Below, one piece after another: positions 36,101-46,100 of a DNA stretch of 64,000 nt. Numbering within the stretch: position 1 is the first letter of the stretch; every line of letters begins with the position of its first letter. The position numbers and the translations under genes were made by a program. Under the pieces are notes generated by a model. That model saw nothing but the letters and a program-made list of their open reading frames with translations, ran no database searches and was not told the origin of the DNA. Source of the stretch: Larix kaempferi (Eukaryota > Streptophyta > Pinopsida > Pinales > Pinaceae). The stretch spans positions 11,625,501 through 11,689,500 of the forward strand of contig BSBM01000440.1 of the NCBI GenBank assembly GCA_027924585.1. The letters are read 5' to 3'.

Positions 36101-36330
36101 TCACGCAGACGGGGTCACGGGGTAAGGGTTTGATGGCCGGGACGACGGGATGAGGGAAGCCAGCATGCAGTCGCTCGCAGTCACGCAGACGGGGTCACGG
36201 GGTAAGGGTTTGATGGCCGGGACGACGGGATGAGGGAAGCCAGCATGCAGTCGCTCGCAGTCACGCAGACGGGGTCACGGGGTAAGGGTTTGATGGTCGG
36301 GACGACGCCACGACGGGATGAAGAAGCCAG
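36101..36330. repeat. 80-bp tandem repeats in the hAT right end
   Basis: The unit beginning TCACGCAGACGGGGTCACGG occurs at 36101, 36181 and 36261, a period of exactly 80 bp. The first two copies are identical, and the third diverges after about 50 bp. The array lies just inside the right subterminal repeats. Confidence 0.95.
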
Positions 36331-36402
36331 CAGACAGTCGCTCGCTCACGGTGAAATGAAAGTGCCAGGGACGGTCGGGCAGTTTTGCCCTAGCTAAAAA
36401 AA

Positions 36403-36620
36403 ACGAACCTCAACGGAAAACGAACCTGTACAGGAAAAAAACGAACCTAAACAATTAAATTCGCCTTGTGGTTCGCCATTTGGTTCGGGTTCGATTCGCC
36501 ATCCGGTTCGGGTTCGGGTTCGCCATTAGGTTCGCCTTTCAGGTTCGGCGAACCTGAACGAACCTAAATTTTTTTATTAGGTTCGCCGAACCTCGAACCT
36601 CAAGGTTTAGGTTCGGCGAA
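36403..36620. repeat. Right subterminal GGTTCG/CGAACC repeats of the hAT transposon
   Basis: Many copies of CGAACC, GGTTCG and GGTTCGCC in both orientations precede the right terminal repeat. The words match those at the left end, supporting common recognition by the element's transposase. Confidence 0.8.
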
Positions 36621-36633
36621 CCCTGTGACTTAG

Positions 36634-36641
36634 CCCAAAAC
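36634..36641. repeat. 8-bp target-site duplication, right copy
   Basis: CCCAAAAC, identical to 32410-32417. Confidence 0.9.
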
Positions 36642-37520
36642 CAACGCAACATAGCTGTTGATCAAGGGGCATTTAGCCTTGTCAACAAGATGAAAAGAAA
36701 ACAGCATAGCTAAATGATGATGAGTGCAGCTATTGAGATATTTATCAAGAAATGTAAAAAATATGAAGATGTTCAATCCCTCCCTGCAAAATGTAAAATT
36801 CATTAAAAATTGCATATCTTTCTATTTCATCTCATTAAGAAATATGCATGCTCATATTTGCTTTATAGTTAGCTCCCCTATGCATGCTCGAAATGCTTTA
36901 TAGTTTGCATGCTCGTAATAACACAAGGCAAAGTTTCCAAGAACATAAGGTACAAGGTAAAATCAGAGTAGATGAAGTAAAATTGCAGCAGGAGGAAAGA
37001 AATTGGAAACACAATAATCAATTCAAGTCAATTGAAAAAAGCACGTCCAGTGGCAGAATTTATGCTTTCGGAGTATAAACAGTGGTTGGCATAATTCTAG
37101 GAGGATTGGTTTGTCATCTACGCTTAGTCGCAGTCCGATGTCCATCTGTTGTAACTTTGATGTTTTTTGAAGTGATATAAGTTGCATTTTCAAAAATATA
37201 AAATCAGGGATTGGCATAAGATAGATATTACTAATTCATAACTATCTTAAAAAAAATTGTTATTTCTTTCTATTATGCTTGGCCACTGAAAGGGTATTAT
37301 TAACCCGCTGAAAGAGAAATATAATAAGTTGAATCTTATTATAATTCTCCTCGTTATTATATTAGGAGGGCACTTATATTTTGCATATTTACCTTGATCC
37401 GAATTGTGCAATACTATTTCTTTATAGATTGCACCCTGAAGAGAAAGGAAGGAGAGATATATCCTCTCTCTATTTGCAATCTTGTTTACAAATCCCCTCC
37501 AAACATCGGGAAGTTTAAAG
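36642..37520. other. Gene-free AT-rich DNA
   Basis: No coding region or element border was recognised. The word GCATGCTCGAAATGCTTTATAG and a partner near 36820-36860 show a weak short duplication. Confidence 0.35.
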
Positions 37521-38524
37521 CATAGTTGATAACATCGGCATCAGCAAAAAATTGGAGAGGGTCCAGAATACAACTTCTCGGCAACAACGGCAAAAAATAG
37601 GGAAAATTTGACAAGCCACGGCAAGCATTAAAAAACACAAAATAAATTCATTTTTTTTCAATTTTTTAAACATATAAACCAATAACATCAAATAAACCCA
37701 TTGGCACATAATATAGGGGAAACACCAATATATATATGATGTAGTGAATGCCAAGTAAAAAATGAGACATCAAAATCAATACTAAATCCTGAACCTTGAT
37801 AATTGTCCAATCAAGGGCTCAAAAGTGGACAACCAATACAAAACGACATCAACTATATAAATGTATCTCATAATCATGAGCCAAAACCATGGTGTACCAC
37901 TTAGCATTTGTATAGGATGATTGAGAGGAGAGGAGTCCAGGAAGGTGTATAGTCAGCGGTCCAATAAATGAAAAGGATTGTCCTCTTAGCTATGTTCATA
38001 AGCCCTTTGTGTTTCTCAACACTTCCGTTGGAAGTATCTGAACCATGCCATGAATACAAAACAAAGCAATTGCAATCTAAACCATAGATCCATGAGGATG
38101 AATCTATACATAGATGCTAATGTTTTAGTGTCTTCCTATTGAATAGTAGTGTTGCAGAAGGTGAAGGTGGTGGTCACTGAAAGTGTGCAAGACAATAATT
38201 GAAGTTGTCTCGAAGGCAGAAAACTCCGACTGTGATGAGAACAATGGTTTGGGGTTGTTGATGATGGTGAACATCTTCCCTCTCACCCCCCAACAACTGC
38301 AAAGACAAATACGTTTAGAAAAAACAAAATCAGCACTTTATAGGGTCAAAATTTGCCTGCCAATTTTTCCCCCTATTTGCTGAATTTTTCTGGATTTTTG
38401 CCTATTTTTTCCAATGTCGATTTTTTCAAAATTTCATGATTTTTTCAGTCCAAATTTTCGTTTCAAGTTTTGTATCGTGAAAAATCGCAATGTCGCCGAT
38501 TTTTCAGCAATTTTTCCATCTATG
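37521..38524. mobile_element. Non-autonomous hAT-like element, related to 1655
   Basis: The left end CATAGTTGATAACATCGG and the right end, reversed, CATAGATGGAAAAATTGC share CATAG. About 36 bases in, the left end has GAGAGGGTCCAGAA, matching the GCCGAGGGTCCAAAA block at the same offset in the elements at 1655 and 10677. The right 200 bp is full of TTTTTCNATTTTT words like those in the 1655 element. The flanking 8-mers agree at only five positions. No transposase is encoded. Confidence 0.5.
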
Positions 38525-40080
38525 ATGTAAATTTAGCTTGGAGCAACCTTCTTCTCTTGGTGATCATTGTGGGCAAGGCCCTCGAGGTTGGTACTTATTG
38601 ACTCCATTGCCCATCTTGGCACTAGTCTCTCTCTCTCTCAACCATCCAAAATACAAGAAAAATCTAAATCCTCACTTCCTTTTCTTCTTTTCTACATGAA
38701 ATCTACAGTACGCAAGAAAGAACTTGATATAGATTTCACTCCCTAGATCTCTTAGAATTATTTGATTACCTTTCAAGAAGATCTATTTGGGTAAAAATCT
38801 GAAAATCTCTTTGCAATTGCATAAATCATATTCTTATTAAAGTTCAGATTTCTCTCATTTCAAATCTAAATCTGCAGTAGAGTTCAAAGTAAAATTCCTT
38901 CACAAGTTGCATACTGGAAGCAAACAGTATAGCAGCCCCTTCATAAGTTGCAGACTGGAAGCAAAAGAGTATAGCATCCCATATACATCAATTTGCAGGC
39001 TGTCAAATAGTTTTATTACTCTAAAATTTCAATGTATATGCCGATGTTTTATATCTAACAGTTTGCATAGCAGTTTGGGTGTTAGTGTCTTTTCTGCTTG
39101 CAGGTTGTACTAGCAGCCTCTTAACTGCTGCGCTTTCAACAGGATTTCTGCCAAACATTCATACCAATCTACTGCAGATGTACACAGTCCTAAAAGCAGC
39201 CTTAAGGAACAGCCACCTCGGAAAGGAATAGTGGTTTTACCACCCATCTTCAGAGCTGATTTCTCCCCTTCTTCTGAGTTATTCAAATTGTAATTCTTGC
39301 TGCTGTCCCATATTGTATTATCAACAAATCAGCAGGTCCTGTAATCAGTCCTAAAAAGTATATCGTATCTTGGAAGCTAAAGTGGTTTTTACCAATGCTT
39401 AAAAGTGATTTTTCCCTCTTCTTTGCATATGTAACCTGCTGAGTCGGACCCACATGAACCTGGCAAACTCATCCATTGCTACCAAAGAGACCCTACCCTG
39501 GAGGGAGTCTCTTGTCAAACATGCTACTCCACCCGAACCGCGGACCCCCACCGAAGGACCTCGTAGGCTTTATATCAAATAACAACTTGAGTAAATGAAT
39601 TTCAAATGAGAAGGGCGATGTATTTATATACAGACATTAGAATTTAGGGGCTATCCCCAAGAGGGTGACTAAGCTGACCTACTCAAATATAGATAAATAC
39701 TATAAAGTGGGTCAATTACCCAAGTGTAGGCTCAATAAAGCCACCAATACATCAAATTGAGGGTTGGCATGTGGCCTCAAGTGAAGATTAGCCATAATCT
39801 CAACACAGGCCTCATAGCAGTTTTATACCTCCTGTTAGTTACTACTTTGTCTCATCATATTGATGACTTCATGAATTCTAATATGGGATTCAAGCCCCAT
39901 AGCAATCTTCTACCTCCTGCTTGTGACTACTTTGGCTCATCATAAAGATAACTTCATGTTTCTAATCTGGGATTCAAGCCCAGTAGCAGTTTTCTACCTC
40001 CTGTTTGTGTTATAATATTAAAAATATCACTTTAGGTTCATTGTTTAAGGGAGGATGTATGTACAGTAATGCGAAAGTAC
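38525..40080. other. Gene-free DNA, probably BIN4 intron 4
   Basis: No exon continuing BIN4 after exon 4 was recognised here. The stretch contains a TC microsatellite (38626-38640) and an approximate 85-bp tandem repeat at 39814-40007. It follows the exon 4 donor site directly, so it is intronic if the gene continues leftwards. Confidence 0.4.
39814..40007. repeat. Imperfect 83-85-bp tandem repeat
   Basis: About 2.3 copies of a unit starting ATAGCAGTTTTATACCTCC and ending GGGATTCAAGCCC occur, with starts near 39814, 39899 and 39982. Confidence 0.75.
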
Positions 40081-40131
40081 CTTTGAACGATGAACCTTTT
40101 CTGCAAACACCAAGGGTAACCTTGAGGCAAC
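40081..40131 (-). CDS. BIN4: BIN4-like exon 4, start of the conserved block
   Basis: The acceptor is CTTCTGCAG/GTTGCC and the donor AAAG/GTACTT. The 51-nt exon encodes [17 protein letters not shown] in phase 0 after exon 3. This leads into the conserved BIN4 domain, whose next exon was not recognised in the window. Confidence 0.7.
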
Positions 40132-43100
40132 CTGCAGAAGTAATAATGAGTGAACTTATAATTAGTAGATAAAATGTTGAAGAAGGTTGCTGCAAAAATT
40201 GCGTGCTTTCAGTGTGGCATCTTTAACAAACATCACAACTCCTGAGGGCACATTAGTGTGCTAGAGATATAAGTAAGTGCAATTGCTGAAGTCTATAATT
40301 ATAATATTACAACAGGACACTCATTAAAAGAATAGCTAAGTTCAGAACCACTTAATCACCTTGAATTTTGAGCAAAGAATTATTCTACCCAGTACAAAGG
40401 ATCCACAAACATGGTGCAGTTGACATGACAAAAAGAACTACAGAAATAGTGAGCATGGTATCCAGCTTACCCGAGGCTCTGTCCGCTTCTCAGGAAGATC
40501 TTCTTCAGCTCCCACAGCATCATCAATGTCAACTTCTGCCTTCTTGTCATCACCTGCAACACATGCAAGTTTATAGCCACCTAAAGCACATGCTAGTGTT
40601 TTAGCACATAAACAATTTACAAAGAAAATTGTAGATAGTAGTTTACCTTCATCTATTATATATTGATCTTCCTTTTTAATTTTCAGCATGGAAGGGTCAG
40701 CTCCATTGGCTTCCTTGGCATCCTCTCCAGCATCAGTCCTGGTCTCAAATTCAGACGTAAGTACAGAACCCTTGTTTCCATTTTTCTTAGCTGAAACCTT
40801 CTTTGCAGTTGTTTTAGACTTTTCTTCCTCCACCTCATTCTCTGAATCTGTATCATTTCCCTTTTTCCTCACCTTCCTAGCTTTTGACTTTTGTGGGGTC
40901 TTTCTTGGAGTGTCTTCTCCACTATCAGTCAGAAGGATTGTCTGCCGTCCCTTTTTAGCACTTTCCAATTTTGACTTTTGCTCACCTTCTTCAAAGGAAA
41001 CCTTTGACTTCTTTTTTGAACCAGTCGGCACCTCACGTGAAGGAGAACTCGAAGGGGAAGATGATGAAAGTGTCGTAATGTCTGCAAAGGAGTCTGTATG
41101 CACAGCATGCCCAGGAAATCAATAGCTGATATCATTTTAATCACAAAAACTATAAAAAGGGCAAAGCATAAACTGGTCTCGATCAATTTATTACATCTCC
41201 CATGTGGAAGAAATACAACAGCCATTAGTGAATAGAAAATAACTCCAAAAAAGAAAACAGTAGACAAAGTTAAGTATTTTTAGTAAAGAAAAAAGTACAT
41301 ATCATTAAGAAAATAAGAGTGTTTTAAAATCCATCAAGTAACCAAAAGCTTGTACTATTGTACATAAACAAGTATATAGAAGCAACCTATTCATCTAAAC
41401 TAAACCGGCAAAAGATTATATTGACCTGTATTTTACTAGTACTAATCTTGTCTCGTGGCAATATATTCCATATTTTAGTCAACTTCATCATAAGACGATG
41501 GACAGCTCCATTACTGCTGCTATTGTTTTCAATGACAAAGTATTTAAAGTGCTAATCATTCAGCCTGTCTTCTTCTACTGTGTTGATGTTCAATGTCCAT
41601 CCTTGTTTAGCAGATCTTCTAGGAGCTATGTAACCTGGAAGGAGGAAAGGGGTACAAGTTCTAGAAACAGTACATCTTTCAAAAACAGCAGTTCAAAATT
41701 TCAGGAAAGGAAGAAACGGAATATAAAAACGAGTAGGAAGGAAATTTATATGCATAATGTGCAAATAAGATAAAATAAGATGAGATAATTATATTAATGT
41801 CCACAAGTGACCAAAGGTCTATGTGGGACTAGGAAATACAGCAAGTCACATAAAACATGGGAGTGCCAAGGCTACTTCAGAAAGCTAAAATATAAATCAA
41901 AAGTAAATAAATAAATATTAAATAGAAGTTAAAATAAAATAAAAGTGAGTAGGAAAGGGTGAAGTTGTGAACCAAGAAGGCAAACCCTATAAGGCCCTGC
42001 TTGACAACAGATCTAGAGGTAGATGTAGAGGACAAAGCAGAACCATTGCCATCTCCATCAATCATGGTGAAATTACCAATGCAAAGCCTAATAATGTCCT
42101 CAAGGAAATGCCTAAGGCTGAGAGGGCCTAGCTGGGTGATCCTAAGAGGAGCCCAGGGTCAATCAGTCAAAGCTCAATTTGCAACTTAGGCTGATGAGAG
42201 AAATTTGGCAATGGACGTTGTTAACCCTCTTTCAGCAATGAGTGATTTTGGTAAGTTGTTCTTGAGATGAGATCTGTGGCTTCACCATAGATCATTGGTC
42301 AAAGGTCCTTCAGTATATATCAGATAAAAGTTTTCTGAGATTTTAACCCAACCCGGTTTATGAGTCAACTTGCCATTGTTTAATGCCCAACCCAGTTTAA
42401 CATGATGGCTGGAAATGACATGTAATTTTCAGACTTCAAAAACACAGTTAAAACTCAATAATACAGGCAGAAAATTAAATATTCATGCACACCATAAATA
42501 ATTTCAGACTCTGAAATTTTTGGCCAATAGCCCAGGAAAAAACCCACAAGGGGAAAACCTGTTAGAGAGAGGGAATTTGTATTTCTTCAGTAAATATTCA
42601 GTACAGAATTTTACAGTCAAAATGTACTTATCTCAACCACAAAATTTTATCACCCAGAAGCTGCCCCAATTTCTGTGCAGTTCTTCTTCTCGAAATTCGT
42701 GCCAGAAATTCAGTCAAACTCAGACCTTGAATTCTCTGCCAATCTGCCTTGGGAATCACACCCAGTCAACAGTACGGATTAGAAGCAATTTAAAGCTGCT
42801 GTACGGTCCTAGAAAACTGTGCCACTACCACGGGATTTGTGCCCAGAACCTTTGCCTCAAAACCTGTGCAGTACACTACAGCAATAACTGCTGCGGTACG
42901 GTGCCTCAAAAACCCTGCCACTGCCCTGCTGTACGGTGCCTCGAAAACGGTGCCAATCTCTCTTGATGTGCGGTGCCTCGGGATTCGTGTTGTACCAAAA
43001 TTCTCTTCACCTTGAAATGCATGCTGTTCAATAAATGCTCATGAACCCTGCCTCGAAATTCGCGCCCCTCTCTTGCTGCTCTCTCCACTTTCTTCTTCTC

Positions 43101-46100
43101 AAAAAAGTGAGTGCAAATTGCCTTCCCTTGCTCTTTTTGTCTAAACCCTAGGGTGAGTGAATGGTCACTCAATCCAATGGCTGAGATTAGATGAGATGAG
43201 TGGACGAGATTAAATGCTCATTTAAATCTCATAAATATTAATTTCACTCACCTCACTTAAATTTATCAAAAAGTGACTTTAATCTCTAAAGTCAAATTAA
43301 AAGCTCATCTCAAGTCATTTAATTGCAAGGGTCATTTTATTTCGCCTTTTAAGTGACTAAGGCAAAAGTCACCTAAGGGAACACTTTCCTAGGTACAAAA
43401 ATCAACACTCCTTCTTACCAAGGAAGGTGTTCTGCACCACTCCCAACTTGTCCCCGAAGTAGACAAACTTGCCCCGCCCCAAGGATTTCGTCAGAATGTC
43501 TGCAACCTGCTCATCAGTGGAAATGTACTGTAACTCCACAACTCCTCTCTAAACATAATCTCGAATAATCTCGGATGAAGTGGTATCTGATCTCTATGTG
43601 CTTAGACCTGTCATGAAAAACTAGATTCTCAGATAGCTGGATGCAACTATGATGGTCACAGTAAATCATCGTGGACTTCAGCTCCTGACCAAATAAATCT
43701 ACCAATAGCTTGCGAAGCCACAGTGCCTCTCAACTAGCTTGACTGGCTGCCATGTACTCAACCTCAGCAGAACTCAAGGCAACGGAGTTTTGCTTCCGAC
43801 TGAACCACGACACCGCTGCCGAGCCCAAACTGAAGCAACACCCGGAAGTGCTCTTCCGATCCCTCACACTGCCTGCCCAATCTGAATCCGTGAAGCCAAC
43901 CAAACTATCTCCACCCGAACTCCTGTAGTCCAAACCAAAATCCACTATCCCTGCAAGGTATCTCAACACATGTTTCGCGGCTGTCCAGTGCACTCTCTTA
44001 GGCTCCACCATGAACTGACTAAGAGTGTTCACCGCAAAACATAAATCTGGCCTGGTGTTGACCAGATACATCAATGACCCAATGAGCTGACGATATAATG
44101 TAGGATCTACCAACTCTCCCTGAAAAGCATGAAGCTCCTTCCAATTGGTAATCATAGGCGTGGACATGGGCCTGCAATCATCCATCAAAAATCTCCTCAG
44201 AATATCAATAGCATACTTTCCTTGTCCCAGGAAAATATGACCAGGCTCCTGCCAAACGTCCATCCCCAAAAAATAGTGCATCAACCCAATATCTGTCATC
44301 TCATACTCTGTAGCAAGATCTCTCTTGCAAGCTGCAATGAGACGCTCCTCCCCAGTGATAAACAAATCATCACCGTACAACAGAAGAATGAGTGGATCCC
44401 TATGAACCACAATGAAGTAAAGATTGGGATCAACCTCACTCTTCTGAAACCCCATCGACATCAAATATGCATCAATCCTGGAATACCAAGCTCGAGGAGC
44501 TTACTTCAGACCATACAAGGCCTTCTTCAGCCTGCACACATGAGAATCTCTCCCATGAATCTCAAAGCCCTGTGGTTGCTCCAAATAAACCTCCTCCTGC
44601 AGAAGACCATTGAGAAATGCGGTCTTCACATCCATCTGGTGGATCCTCCAACCCATCTCTGCTGCTATGGAAATCACTGCTCTAATAGAAGAATATCGTG
44701 CAACCGGCGCAAAGGTCTCATCATAATCAACTCCCTCTACCTGTGAAAATCCCCGTGCCACGAACCGAGCCTTGAACTTCTCCACACTGCCATCTGCAGC
44801 ATGCTTTACCTTGTAAAGCCACTTGGAAGTCACCACTGACTTCCCCTCTGGTCTCGGTACAATCTCCCATGCATCATTCTTCATGATGGAATGGTACTCT
44901 TCCATCATGGCATCTCTCCAAACCTGATGCTGAGAGGCCTCCTCAAAAGTAGAAGGCTCCAACTCACGAAGACTAGCAACTAATGCCAAACCCAATCTGT
45001 CAGGCATCACAACTGTCTGAATGGGCTCCTAGGGCCTGCCAAATGCCTCTGCTTCCTCCAAGGTATCACGAAGCCATTTAGGCTTCCTCTTCCTTGAAGG
45101 CTCTTCCCAAACTGGCCTCTCCTCATCTGAAGAATTGCCAAAAGCAGATGGTCCAGCAACCTGTGGACCAATAGCCCGTGAACTAGTCACTGGTGAACCT
45201 GTAACCTAAGATCCGGAACTTGTCCCCGAAATAACTGTTGGTTGTACCACTGTACCAGTAGAACCTGTGCCTGTAACTTGTGGCCCAGTCACTCTAGAAA
45301 CCTGTGAACCTGTGATCTGCACTAAAGATCCCTGTGTCACCTAAGGTGTGGAAGTCGGTGGCTCCCCATGCTCCAACTCTCTAGACTTCCTGAAGGCTCT
45401 CTCCTCCTCAAATCTCACTTCCCGCCTCACAACAACCTTCTTCTAGCCAGGAAGATAAATGCGGTAAGCCTTTGAAGTCTCATCATAGCCCACAAAGATG
45501 ACTCTCTCTGCAGTGAGATCAAACTTTGTCCTCTTCTCAGAAGGGACATGAGAGTAAGTCAAATAGCCAAATATACGAAAATGACCAACCTCAGGCTTCT
45601 TGCCTGTGAACATCTCCTCAAGAGTCTTCCTCCCCAAGGCACGGTGGGGACTCCTGTTCTGCAGGTAAACTGCAGTACTGCAAGCCTCTGCCCAAAGAAA
45701 GAAAGGGAGACCCTAATCATGAAGCATAGCTCTCGCTGCTCCCACAATAGCCCCGTTCTTCCTCTCAGCCACTCCATTCTGCTCAGGAGTATATGGAACT
45801 GTCAGATGTCTTATGCCCTCTTGCATGCAAAACTCATCGAACTCATTGGAGGTATACTCACCCCCATTGTCCGATCTCAGGACCTGAATCCTCCTCCCTG
45901 TCTGGTCTCCACAAGAGCTTTGAACTCTTAGAAGATCTTCAAGACTAAAGGTGACTTCTTGCTCCTCAAGAAGTAGATCCAGGTCTTCCTGGAATAGTCA
46001 TCAATGAAGGTCACATAATACACAAATCCTGTCAAGGAAACAGATGACATAGGACCACATATATCTGTATTGATCAAATCAAGTACCCCTGCTGACCTGT

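Larger units (their letters stand above)
32418..36633 (-). mobile_element. Complete hAT transposon
   Basis: The ends are exact inverted repeats apart from one base: CTAAGTCACACGGTTCG at the left and, read inwards from the right, CTAAGTCACAGGGTTCG. An identical 8-bp target duplication (CCCAAAAC) flanks the 4216-bp unit, as expected for hAT. Both ends continue into repeated GGTTCGGGTTCG subterminal motifs (about 32428-32524 and 36403-36620). The transposase gene is on the minus strand, so its promoter lies at the right end, where there is a GC-rich region with 80-bp tandem repeats. The transposase has one in-frame TAG, so this copy is probably not autonomous now. Confidence 0.92.

Noticed and set aside
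41550-41640. Possible minus-strand exon ([19 protein letters not shown])
   Set aside because: No suitable donor gives the phase needed by exon 2, and the frame soon stops. It is taken as a chance open stretch.
42001-42189. Plus-strand frame [19 protein letters not shown] between BIN4 exon 2 and copia-3
   Set aside because: It is short, has no recognised family and no splice context, and lies in intronic DNA antisense to BIN4.
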